From an uncultured Pirellulaceae bacterium (GTDB lineage: Bacteria > Planctomycetota > Planctomycetia > Pirellulales > Pirellulaceae): a stretch of 11,124 nt of DNA. The stretch lies in assembly GCA_934255105.1 (NCBI GenBank), contig CAKQNH010000077.1:1-11124 (forward strand), read 5' to 3'. The notes under the pieces are model-generated. The model was given only the letters and a program-made list of their open reading frames with translations. It was not told where the DNA came from and did not search any database. Of the stretch, positions 1 through 8,000 are shown piece by piece (the stretch's first letter is position 1; every line of letters begins with the position of its first letter). A program made the position numbers and the translations under genes.

Positions 1-159
1 CCCCTCGTCCGAATCGAGCCGAGCGAGGTCGAGGCCTAGTTCGGTAGCCAGCTCTCGGTTGAGTCGGATCATCTGCGGCTCCCTGACAGGCGTGGGAGCG
101 ATCGACTCAAAGAACTCTTGAGGCAGCCGAGCGTAACTATTGTCAAACGGAAAAATCAT
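1..159 (-). CDS. selO: SelO/YdiU-type protein adenylyltransferase, N-terminal fragment
   Basis: This is a partial gene: ATG at 159-157 and 53 open codons running off the left edge. The translation begins MIFPFDNSYARLP and continues through APTPV and then IRLNRELATELGLD. This is the characteristic N-terminus of the SelO/YdiU family (FDNSYARLP, then a PTPV motif, then LN-ELA-LGLD). SelO is a pseudokinase-fold enzyme that transfers AMP from ATP to Ser, Thr or Tyr of target proteins and has been linked to redox homeostasis. The catalytic residues lie outside the window, so activity cannot be judged. The start lies 10 bases after the stop of the upstream oxidoreductase gene on the same strand, so the two are probably co-transcribed. 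No Shine-Dalgarno sequence is visible. The family call rests on 53 residues only, but the motif order is distinctive. Confidence 0.85.
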   Translation of the reverse strand, partial: MIFPFDNSYARLPQEFFESIAPTPVREPQMIRLNRELATELGLDLARLDSDEG

Positions 160-169
160 GCGGGTTGTA

Positions 170-1345
170 CTAATCCAGTGGCATTCGCGAGGCTTGCAAG
201 ACAGCGGTCTGCACGGCTAGCTCGTGAGCATAGCCGAAGTCGTCGGGCTTCTCCGATCGCAGTACCTGAGCCATATCAGCAGCGTCGGCCACGTAGCGCG
301 TAAATTTGGGGAAAGTCAACTCGTGCGTTCCGGCCGCGTATTGGCCATGCGGTTCGGATAGGGTCAAACGAGCCGATGGACTGTCCAGGGGTTGGATGTG
401 CATGGTCCCCTTGGTACCGCATACGACCAAGTGCCTGCGCGCGAATCCCTCCACCTCCATGGCGCTGGTCTTAACTGTGGCCAACGCACGTGGGTATTCA
501 AAAACCGCCAGCATGTTGTCTAACAGCGGATCGTCGGCGACCGCAGCATGTTGTGCGAAGGGAGTAATCCGCTCGGGAGCACCCAACAGGCCGACCATCA
601 AATCGATCAAGTGGCAACCGAGTTCAAACATCATCCCACCGGAGAACTCAGCGTGCTCCACTCTGGCCTTCGGCGCGACCACTTTGCTCATCACCGCGTG
701 GGCTTCGAATACATCGCCCACAGCGCCCGCTTCGATCAACTGCCGCAGCAGGACGATGGCGGGATTGAAGCGATACATATAGCCCAGTTGCACGATCAAC
801 TGCTGCTGTTCGGCTTGCTGTAGCAAGCTCGTAAAACTGGGCAGCGACGTGCCTGCCGGCTTGTCCAGGTGAATGTGTTTGCCGGCTGCAATACACCGAG
901 TGGCGGTGGCGAGCAGATCGCGAACATGAGTCTCTACCAAGACGACTTGCAATCCGGGTGTGCTCAACAACTGCTCTTCGCTCATCCACGTGCAATCGCG
1001 AAAAGGCGCACGAGTTTCCGCTTGTGCGCGGAGCGCCTGATCGGCTTCGACTATGCCGACGACTTCGTAGTCGGGCGAGTCCATATAGGCGGCAAGTTTG
1101 CTTGCGTGGGCGTGGCCCACGCCGATCTGTCCGACGCGAATCGGCTTTTGAGCGCTCGAACGGACGGGTTGCTGCGCGGGAGCTGGTTGTTGGGCACTGA
1201 GGCTTGTGGGACCTGCCCAAAGACTGGCTAGCCCACCTGCATACTTTAGTACTTGGCGTCGATCGACGTCCACTGCCGCCTCCCTCTGCTCCGCAGAGCA
1301 CATTCGTAATAATTGATGTAACTGCCAAGATTTTAGCCGGTTCAT
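170..1345 (-). CDS. Gfo/Idh/MocA-family oxidoreductase with Tat-type signal
   Basis: An NAD(P)-dependent sugar- or polyol-type dehydrogenase of the Gfo/Idh/MocA family, 391 residues from the ATG at 1345; the substrate cannot be predicted. Residues 28-34 (DRRQVLK) followed by a hydrophobic stretch and an Ala-rich region ending near SLSAQQ resemble a twin-arginine export signal, so it probably acts outside the cytoplasm. The Rossmann dinucleotide motif is at about 69-78 (VGQIGVGHAHA region). DKP at 161-163 stands where the family has EKP with the catalytic Lys. GGMMFELGCHLID at 236-248 matches the GGxxxDxGxHxxD active-site motif, with Glu for the first Asp and the His kept. The C-terminal FGYAHELAVQTAVLQAS is typical of planctomycete members. 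The start is uncertain: an ATG at 1303 gives 377 residues and a shorter n-region before the twin Arg, and a TTG at 1414 is less likely. The stop is TAG. selO follows 10 bases downstream. Confidence 0.9.
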   Translation of the reverse strand: MNRLKSWQLHQLLRMCSAEQREAAVDVDRRQVLKYAGGLASLWAGPTSLSAQQPAPAQQPVRSSAQKPIRVGQIGVGHAHASKLAAYMDSPDYEVVGIVEADQALRAQAETRAPFRDCTWMSEEQLLSTPGLQVVLVETHVRDLLATATRCIAAGKHIHLDKPAGTSLPSFTSLLQQAEQQQLIVQLGYMYRFNPAIVLLRQLIEAGAVGDVFEAHAVMSKVVAPKARVEHAEFSGGMMFELGCHLIDLMVGLLGAPERITPFAQHAAVADDPLLDNMLAVFEYPRALATVKTSAMEVEGFARRHLVVCGTKGTMHIQPLDSPSARLTLSEPHGQYAAGTHELTFPKFTRYVADAADMAQVLRSEKPDDFGYAHELAVQTAVLQASRMPLD

Positions 1346-1499
1346 TGGCGTTAGTCCACGTTTGGCCAGACTTTCAGTCAGAATGGAAGCATTGATTAAG
1401 CCGGAGAATCGCAATACCCGTTTCAGTTCCAGGGGCGATGCCCCTGGCTATGATAAATATGGCCGTTGGCCAACCGAAGCTTTAACAGCAGAAATAGTC
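1346..1499. promoter_or_regulatory. Divergent intergenic region with two hairpins
   Basis: This 154-base region separates two divergent genes and must hold promoters for both. I cannot assign a convincing -35/-10 pair on either strand. The plus strand has a -10-like TATGAT at 1449-1454 with only a weak -35 at the right distance. Two perfect small hairpins occur: 1429-1447 (8-bp stem CCAGGGGC, loop GAT) and 1460-1472 (5-bp stem TGGCC, loop GTT). Neither is followed by a T-run, so they do not look like intrinsic terminators. Confidence 0.5.
1429..1472. repeat. Pair of perfect inverted repeats upstream of the giant gene
   Basis: CCAGGGGC-GAT-GCCCCTGG at 1429-1447 forms an 8-bp GC-rich stem with a 3-base loop. 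TGGCC-GTT-GGCCA at 1460-1472 forms a 5-bp stem. Both lie within 71 bases upstream of the ATG at 1500, so they would fall in the leader or promoter of the plus-strand gene. They may belong to a dispersed intergenic repeat family, but copy number elsewhere cannot be seen here. Confidence 0.55.
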
Positions 1500-4400
1500 A
1501 TGGCTGAAGTTCTCGTAGTGGTCGTGTCGTCTTTGATCGCGATTGTCGTATGGGCGGTCGTCGGCCATGGGATATGGATATTGCTGCGAATCGTTTTCGG
1601 TGGTTTTAGCTATCCGCGACGCAAGTGCCCCGAATGCGGACGCAGTTTTCTGGGGGACACATGCTCTAATTGCATCCAGCTCCGTCGCGAAACTCGACAA
1701 TCCACGCCGTCGGTCGACAGTGACCTGCGGGCCGCCGAGCGGTTGATTAAATACGCGCTGTTCAAGGGCTGGGTCGACGAGGCTCAGCACGCATCCAATA
1801 GGGAGCTGCTGAACGGACTACAGAGCCACGTGCGTGGCACCGCACCGCAAGACTTCAAAGCCGAGCCGGGCGAGCTGGGCCCAACGACGCCAAACACAGC
1901 CGTGCCGCCGGAGGACGTGCCGCCGGGCGCCGTGCCGCCGGGCGCCGTGCCGCTGGGGGACAGAGACATGCCATCCTCCGTCCCTGCGGAGGCTGCAGGG
2001 CTAGGTCGTGAGCCGGCGGTGTGGGACGATGCAGTGGTCGAGGCAGAATTGGTAGATGCCGAGTTGGTTGAGACCACGACTGTACCTACCAAGCACGTGC
2101 AGTCTAAAGATGGTTCCTTCAACGCTGCGTTTGCGGACGAAGCGACTAGTCCAACAGCGAGCAAACGCCCGCCATTGGGCAGCCTAGTCGCCAGCGGACT
2201 GCTCCAGCGGTTTATGGAGAAATCCAACATACGTTGGGTCGAGCTAATTAGCGCAGTGCTGATTGTGGTCTGCTCGATCGGACTGGTGATTAGTCTGTGG
2301 AGCACGCTCTCCAGCACCAGTCGATTCTTTCCTTCGCTGGTGTTCCTGGCGGCGACGGCGGCCGTACATGGCGCGGGGCAATACACGCTGCGGCGATGGA
2401 AGCTGCGGTCCACGTCGCGCGGCATACTGCATATTGGATTGATGTTGATTCCACTGGCGGTGCTGGTTGGCATTTTACTAGCGCGACGCGACGACGCCCT
2501 GCCCAGGCTCGATGCGATGACGTTGGCCACGCTCGCAATTGGTACGTTGGTCTATGGGGCGTTGGCCTGGACGGCTAGTCGCGCACTATTTACACGGCGT
2601 TGGCCCGTGGTAACAGCGGCCACGGTCGCATGCAGCCTGACCTTGGTCGCGGTTCACTTTGCGGCCGAGCATCAACAACTGGAGACGTGGTTGGCGTGGC
2701 TATTGCCTTGGCCGATCGCGTTGGTCACACAGCTCGCGGCGATCTCCACCGGCCGAGTTAGCGCGCGACGCGCGGCACATCGCAACCGACTCACGCGGCG
2801 GTTGGTAGGGGTAGTGGTGCAAACCTGCTTTGCTGCGGGCGTCGTAGTTGTGTTCTGGGGGCTCGCGGCGCATCGCGCCGGAGGACTCTCCTCTGCATGG
2901 TGGATGATGGTCGCGGTTCTGAGCGCCGCTTGGATCGGCTGGAGCCAAAGCCTGTGGCCAATTGTCAGCGACAGGCCAACCGACGCAACTCGGCCGCGCG
3001 TGGCCTCGGCGTTTCACAGTAGTCTGTTGATCGCGGGTTGGAGTTGGGGGGGCGTGTGCGCGATGCTACTCGTGCTGGCCATGTGGCAAAACTCAGAAGC
3101 TCGCTGGCAACTCGCAACACTCCTGTCGCTAGTAGCGGCCTCTTGGATCCTCCTCGGATGGCTGCGCCAATTGAAGTCCAGTTTCACGGCGGGCCTGCTG
3201 GCGCTGTTGATTGCAAGCACATTGTTAATCGAAGGGGCTTCGCTCAAATCGCAAATTTTGACCACGAGCGATACGCGTATGGCCGTCGAACAACTCAGTT
3301 GGGTGGACTGGATCAGTTGTTCACGGTCGACGATTCTGAGCTCGATAGGGCTGTCGTGCGCCGGGTTAGGAATCTGGTGGTCGAGACGCAGCACCGCAGA
3401 TCATGAAACGGCTAAGCATCGTGAAGCGAATTATTTTCTTAGCCGAAGTCCCCAGACTTTGTATAGATCAATTGCCATCCAAGGTCTGGCGAATTCAGCT
3501 ACCCAGGCGGGTAGTATGTCGATGGTGCTGGCGGCCGTGATGGCGCTGCTGGCCAGTCTAACGCCGTGGGGAGTGATTCCTTACGGCGGCAATTGGGCGC
3601 CTTCAATGCTGGCCGTCTATGGCGTGTTGTCTTGTGTGGCGGCCGTTTACTTGAAACCGCGCTGGGGCGAGCAACAGCATAAAGCCGACGCGACCGATAC
3701 GCGAACTGCCACAACCTTGATCGATGGGCTGATGCCGATTGGAATGGGGCTGTTGTTAATGTCGGCACTGCGTTTGTGTCAGACCAGCCCCATGTTGGCT
3801 GATGTGCTAGGTGAGTTGCGGCCGAGTCGAGCTTGGGGAGTTGGTTTGACTGGCTTGGCTACCCTCTGGTCGTTAGCCGCAGCGGCCCTGCGCGCAGGAT
3901 GTATGGGAGATCCGACTCAACAACGCAACCATACGCACTGGCTGGCCGGTGGAGCATTGTTAGCGAGCGTGGTTAGTCTGCCGGCTGTTTGGCAATTGAG
4001 CGAACACTACGCAGTGGCTTGTTGGGTGGGATGGACACTGCCTATAACGTGCTTGGCGTTGTGGTTCGCATGGCGGCACAACGCTTGGCGTGAGCTGTCG
4101 CTGTTGGTGCTGTGTTGCTGGGTGTCCAGCGTGGAACTCAACGTCGGCGAAGCATTCGGGTGGTGGTCAGCACTGGGCAGGACCGGCGCTCCGGCTCCGT
4201 TCGTGCTGGCTATTGCACTAACGGTGTTTGCTTTTGAAGCGGTCGTGCTATGGAATCGGGAGCGAACCGGACATCCCCTCCCGCAGGGAGAGCCAGCCTT
4301 CGAGGGTTCATTAGACGAGTCGACATTGGGGACAACCGCAGCTTGGTGGAGTTCGCCGCCGCATTGGGGATCGCCGGTGGCCATCGCGTTTAGCTGGTTG

Positions 4401-7400
4401 CTATTGTTGCAAGCACTACTGCCTCAAGCGATTGTCACTATCGCCGATTCGCTAGGGATCGCCCCCCGTACTTGGATAATTCCCCCGCCAGTGACAAGTC
4501 AATTAATTGGCTCGACAATTGGCTCAGCAATTGGCCAGGCGGGTGACAACGCAAGCGTCAGAGCATTAGTGTTGGTTGCTATGTTTGCCAGTCCGCTCAG
4601 TTTGAGCCTACTAGGCGTATGGCTAGGCCGCGCTCGCCGGCAATGGTGGCTCGTCAACTCGTTCGCGCTATTACCTATCTATTCCGCCCTGCTAGTGTCA
4701 CTGGTAGTGGCTCCTGGCGTCGCACTCACAGCGGCTTTATGGGTGCTGGCCGGATGGATTTTGGTGAGTGAACTGCTACCGCTGTATGGTCACCGCACAG
4801 CACATCTATCGCATGTTGCTTGGCAGCGAGTAATCTCAGCGGACAAAGCAGTGCCGCCTGCGACGATGTGGCTTGTGCTAGCGCGTGCGTTGGCTGTAGG
4901 GCTGCTCCTATTGGGCAGCGGAGCTTATCTTCTGGCGGCGCTATGGGGCACTCTGCCGCCGGCCGTCGGTCTGGACATCTCAGCCACTTGGGCGGAGAAC
5001 TTGTGGCGAGTTTCCACGGTGCTGGCTCCGCTGCTGTTGGTGGTCAGCCTGCGATGGTGCGCGTCGCTGGTCAGCGGCCAGTCTCCAAACATGATTTCGC
5101 TAGCCGGCGGGCTGTCGGCGCTCACGGCCGCTGCGATGCTCGCGGTCAGTCGTTCATTGTTGTGGCCCGACACGGCGTTCTTGTTTGTGCAAGCGACCGC
5201 GCTGGTGGCTGCCGCTTTAGCTTGGCTGACCATCCTCTGGGCCACGCTGCGAAATTTCGTGGGCTTGAGGAAGCTTACACAGGGTCGAACAGCGGCGCGA
5301 GAACTACTGCCAAAATCGATGAAGGGGCGGAGCTGGAAACAAGCTGAGCAGGCGAGTTGGTCGCTGGTCTGCTTGGCCTTCCTAAATGTGCTGACACTCG
5401 GCGTCGCTGCGGTCGGGTTGGTCGTGGCCTACCCGGCTGTCGTACTACCAGGCTTAGACAGCGTCGGTGGCTGGTTCGGCGGAGCTGCGTTAGCGATCAC
5501 ACTCGCACTATTCAGTTGGCTAGCCACCAAGCGTGGTGCGCCTCGCTTTGGACTGCTGGCAGTTGCGCTCGGGTTGGCAGCTCCGTTGGTCGCGACCAGC
5601 TATGCCAACTACTTAGTCGCCTATCCACAGCATAAGATAATCGGTGCTGAAGATTTCGAGCCGTATCGGATGTTACTGGTTCTATGGCTGGTTGCGTTGG
5701 GGATTGGGTTTGGTGTGCGACTAGTGACAATGCGTGAGAGCAAACTGGCTAGCGGCGATGATAGGTCATGGCTATCGCACCTGGGCGAAGGCGCCTGGTT
5801 GCTACTGGCGTTGTGTGTGGGTAGCTTGGCGCTGGTCAGTATTCCCTACGATCCCAATCGCTTGTGGCCGCTGGCTGAGCTGAGTGCACTAGCACTGGTC
5901 GGCGTTCTCAGTGGCGTGGCGTCGGGGCAGGTTTGGCGAGGTTATTTGGCGGCATTTGCTGCGGCCGCTGGGTTGTTTGGTTGGCTGGTATACGACACGA
6001 CTCACGAATATCCATCTGAAGCTGTGTGGTGCGTGTTGTGGGGCCCCGTCTGGGTCGCCGCCGTCGCTTGGACGTTTACTCACTGGCTAGGACTATCGCA
6101 GCAATCTCAACGGACCGTCGATCAAATCGTCAGTCTGTATGTGCCGATGGCCAGTGCTGCTGTGAGCTTTGCATGGATTTTGCAGTTCGCTCCGCAGGCA
6201 ATCTCCGCTCTGACCTGGTCTGTGGTGGCGATGAGTCTCACGAGTTTGGCACTCGCCTGCGCTCAGTTATGGGACATACGAACAAGTAAGCGTGGCTTGG
6301 CGGTGTATTTGAATTTGATCGCTCTGGCGCTGGTTGGCAGCGTAGCTGTTAGCGCGTGGTACGAGCTGCCCGAACTGCAAGCTTGGCTGCTGTGGATGGC
6401 CGCAGGTCTGGGAGCGATGGCGGTAATGGCAGGCTTGCTGCGAGAATGGGTGCGAAGAACACCGCGCGCGGCCCCGACGCTCGGCCTAGGGCAGGTAAGC
6501 ATAATGCCGCAACTGCAGCATGCGCTGACCGGGATGGCCGGGTTGCATGCGAGCGCGGGATTGCTGGCGTTAGTCCCCAGCGTGGTATTGGTGCTTTCGT
6601 TTGAACAACGGGCGTTGCGAATGGCGGCTACCGTGCTGCCCCTTATCGGGGCTTGCGCAATTCTACCGATCGCCTCGGGGCGACGAAAGTTAGCGTATCG
6701 CTACTGTGGTTTGTTGTTGACCACGGCGACTTTGGTACTCCTGTCATGGGCCGACCTGCCGCAAGCCTGGTCAGTCGCGAGCAGCGTGGAGGCTTGGTGG
6801 TACATCCAACGAGTGTTTGCAGCGTTGGTTGTCTTGGGAGGCATCGTCTATCCGTGGCTTGCACATTCTCTACGTCGATCGGACCAATGGGATGAGCCGT
6901 TGCTGATCAGTGGTTGGGCCGCGCTGGGGCTTGGGACAGTCTGTGGTCTGGTGCTACTGAGTTTCCAGTTCGACGATCGGTGGCGAATCGAGGCGGCTAC
7001 GGTCGCGTTGGGGACCAAACTATTAAGTCTAGCCGCCTGGACAATCGTGATTGGCAGGCTGTTGCAATTTGCCGCTCGTCCTCACAGTCTCGATCGCCGT
7101 TTGCCGGTCGCTGTGCGACAGGCCGCCATCTATGCGGCACAAATCGGCTGCGTGATACTGTGCGCGGTCACTTATGCACACTTCCCCAAGCTGTTCAGCG
7201 GCGTCCTAGCAGCCTGGTGGCCCATCGTCGTGTTTGGTATCGCCATGCTGAGCGCTGGGTTGGGCGAGTGGCTGAGCCGGGCCGGCCAGTCAGTGATTGC
7301 CGATCCCGTGCAGCGCAGTAGCTTGATCCTGCCGATTATTCCACTAGCCGGCGTGTGGTGGATCAAGCCCGAAAATTCGATTTGGTTGTGGCACGAGTGG

Positions 7401-8000
7401 CAGTCCTATTGGCTGTTGCTTCTGATCGCGGCAGGTTTGTTCGGACTCCACGGCTGGCTGCGCCGCTCGATGGAAATTCGCTTGGTGTCGGCCATGCTGT
7501 TGTTGGCATCGTTTTGGGTGTTATTGCTCAGCCAGCCCAACTTGCGTTTCATGGAGCATCCGCAACTATGGTTGCTCCCACCAGCCCTGGCGAATTTTGC
7601 ATTTGTGGAATGGAATCGTCGGAGATTGGAACCCAACGTCGTGACCGCCGCGCGCTACGGGGCGGTATTGGTTGCCTACTTGAGCAGCACATCAGAGATT
7701 TTCCTGAATGCGTTCGCTGGCCAATTTTGGCAACCACTGCTACTGCTGGTGTTAGCGCTGGGTGGAGTGGCTGTGGGTATCGCGTTGCAAGTCCGCGCAT
7801 TTCTGTACTGTGGCGTCGCGTTTACATCAGTGGCTCTGTTGGCGATGGTGTGGCACGCTCAGCAAGCGATAGGGCAAGTCTGGCCTTGGTGGGCATTTGG
7901 CATTGCGACTGGCATTGGCCTGATCTTTATGCTGGGCTACTTTGAGAAGAACCGCGCTCGGGTAGTCGCATATTTAGAGCGACTCAAGCAATGGGAGTAG
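1500..8000 (+). CDS. Giant polytopic membrane protein with N-terminal zinc ribbon
   Basis: A single intact frame of 2166 residues; function unknown. Residues 3-34 form a hydrophobic N-terminal helix. Next comes CPECGRSFLGDTCSNC (Cys 43, 46, 55, 58), a CxxC-x8-CxxC zinc ribbon. A short charged helical segment (about 74-112) and a Pro/acidic linker with a 5-residue repeat (135-154) follow. From about residue 240 to near the C-terminus the chain is an almost unbroken series of hydrophobic segments rich in Leu, Ala, Val and Trp, by eye roughly 50 or more membrane helices with short loops. It ends in a charged tail (FEKNRARVVAYLERLKQWE). The layout of ribbon, linker and very many helices resembles the uncharacterised large membrane proteins annotated with DUF2157, DUF2339 or SCO7613-type labels, but I cannot confirm homology. 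The ATG at 1500 is preferred because the protein then begins at the hydrophobic helix; an in-frame ATG at 1362 would add 46 non-hydrophobic residues across the hairpins. No Shine-Dalgarno sequence is visible. The stop is TAG. Confidence 0.9.
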   Translation: MAEVLVVVVSSLIAIVVWAVVGHGIWILLRIVFGGFSYPRRKCPECGRSFLGDTCSNCIQLRRETRQSTPSVDSDLRAAERLIKYALFKGWVDEAQHASNRELLNGLQSHVRGTAPQDFKAEPGELGPTTPNTAVPPEDVPPGAVPPGAVPLGDRDMPSSVPAEAAGLGREPAVWDDAVVEAELVDAELVETTTVPTKHVQSKDGSFNAAFADEATSPTASKRPPLGSLVASGLLQRFMEKSNIRWVELISAVLIVVCSIGLVISLWSTLSSTSRFFPSLVFLAATAAVHGAGQYTLRRWKLRSTSRGILHIGLMLIPLAVLVGILLARRDDALPRLDAMTLATLAIGTLVYGALAWTASRALFTRRWPVVTAATVACSLTLVAVHFAAEHQQLETWLAWLLPWPIALVTQLAAISTGRVSARRAAHRNRLTRRLVGVVVQTCFAAGVVVVFWGLAAHRAGGLSSAWWMMVAVLSAAWIGWSQSLWPIVSDRPTDATRPRVASAFHSSLLIAGWSWGGVCAMLLVLAMWQNSEARWQLATLLSLVAASWILLGWLRQLKSSFTAGLLALLIASTLLIEGASLKSQILTTSDTRMAVEQLSWVDWISCSRSTILSSIGLSCAGLGIWWSRRSTADHETAKHREANYFLSRSPQTLYRSIAIQGLANSATQAGSMSMVLAAVMALLASLTPWGVIPYGGNWAPSMLAVYGVLSCVAAVYLKPRWGEQQHKADATDTRTATTLIDGLMPIGMGLLLMSALRLCQTSPMLADVLGELRPSRAWGVGLTGLATLWSLAAAALRAGCMGDPTQQRNHTHWLAGGALLASVVSLPAVWQLSEHYAVACWVGWTLPITCLALWFAWRHNAWRELSLLVLCCWVSSVELNVGEAFGWWSALGRTGAPAPFVLAIALTVFAFEAVVLWNRERTGHPLPQGEPAFEGSLDESTLGTTAAWWSSPPHWGSPVAIAFSWLLLLQALLPQAIVTIADSLGIAPRTWIIPPPVTSQLIGSTIGSAIGQAGDNASVRALVLVAMFASPLSLSLLGVWLGRARRQWWLVNSFALLPIYSALLVSLVVAPGVALTAALWVLAGWILVSELLPLYGHRTAHLSHVAWQRVISADKAVPPATMWLVLARALAVGLLLLGSGAYLLAALWGTLPPAVGLDISATWAENLWRVSTVLAPLLLVVSLRWCASLVSGQSPNMISLAGGLSALTAAAMLAVSRSLLWPDTAFLFVQATALVAAALAWLTILWATLRNFVGLRKLTQGRTAARELLPKSMKGRSWKQAEQASWSLVCLAFLNVLTLGVAAVGLVVAYPAVVLPGLDSVGGWFGGAALAITLALFSWLATKRGAPRFGLLAVALGLAAPLVATSYANYLVAYPQHKIIGAEDFEPYRMLLVLWLVALGIGFGVRLVTMRESKLASGDDRSWLSHLGEGAWLLLALCVGSLALVSIPYDPNRLWPLAELSALALVGVLSGVASGQVWRGYLAAFAAAAGLFGWLVYDTTHEYPSEAVWCVLWGPVWVAAVAWTFTHWLGLSQQSQRTVDQIVSLYVPMASAAVSFAWILQFAPQAISALTWSVVAMSLTSLALACAQLWDIRTSKRGLAVYLNLIALALVGSVAVSAWYELPELQAWLLWMAAGLGAMAVMAGLLREWVRRTPRAAPTLGLGQVSIMPQLQHALTGMAGLHASAGLLALVPSVVLVLSFEQRALRMAATVLPLIGACAILPIASGRRKLAYRYCGLLLTTATLVLLSWADLPQAWSVASSVEAWWYIQRVFAALVVLGGIVYPWLAHSLRRSDQWDEPLLISGWAALGLGTVCGLVLLSFQFDDRWRIEAATVALGTKLLSLAAWTIVIGRLLQFAARPHSLDRRLPVAVRQAAIYAAQIGCVILCAVTYAHFPKLFSGVLAAWWPIVVFGIAMLSAGLGEWLSRAGQSVIADPVQRSSLILPIIPLAGVWWIKPENSIWLWHEWQSYWLLLLIAAGLFGLHGWLRRSMEIRLVSAMLLLASFWVLLLSQPNLRFMEHPQLWLLPPALANFAFVEWNRRRLEPNVVTAARYGAVLVAYLSSTSEIFLNAFAGQFWQPLLLLVLALGGVAVGIALQVRAFLYCGVAFTSVALLAMVWHAQQAIGQVWPWWAFGIATGIGLIFMLGYFEKNRARVVAYLERLKQWE
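1902..1961 (+). repeat. 15-bp in-frame tandem repeat, four units
   Basis: Four consecutive 15-base units (1902, 1917, 1932, 1947) encode VPPED, VPPGA, VPPGA and VPLGD in the linker between the zinc ribbon and the membrane domain. Units two and three are identical (GTGCCGCCGGGCGCC). This is a typical slippage-prone linker, and its length is likely to vary between relatives. Confidence 0.85.
4505..4540 (+). repeat. 12-bp in-frame tandem repeat, three units
   Basis: Three units starting AATTGGC (4505-4516, 4517-4528, 4529-4540) encode LIGS-TIGS-AIGQ at about residues 1002-1013 of the giant membrane protein. The spacing of Ile-Gly every four residues could favour tight helix packing or form a short loop. 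It probably arose by local duplication. Confidence 0.7.

Noticed and set aside
648..1328. 226-codon open frame on the minus strand
   Set aside because: It is an alternative frame of the oxidoreductase gene, Arg/Ser-rich without domain features, while the oxidoreductase frame has clear motifs.
170..1414. TTG at 1414 as the oxidoreductase start
   Set aside because: It would place 51 residues before the twin-arginine motif, unusually long for a Tat signal. The ATG at 1345 or 1303 fits better.
1362..1499. A 46-codon upstream extension of the giant membrane protein from an ATG at 1362
   Set aside because: The extra residues are not hydrophobic, read through the intergenic hairpins and approach the start of the divergent gene. 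The ATG at 1500 begins directly at a membrane helix.
1784..2530. 248-codon open frame on the minus strand
   Set aside because: It lies wholly inside the giant gene, has low-complexity Ser/Ala/Pro composition, and shows no recognisable motif.
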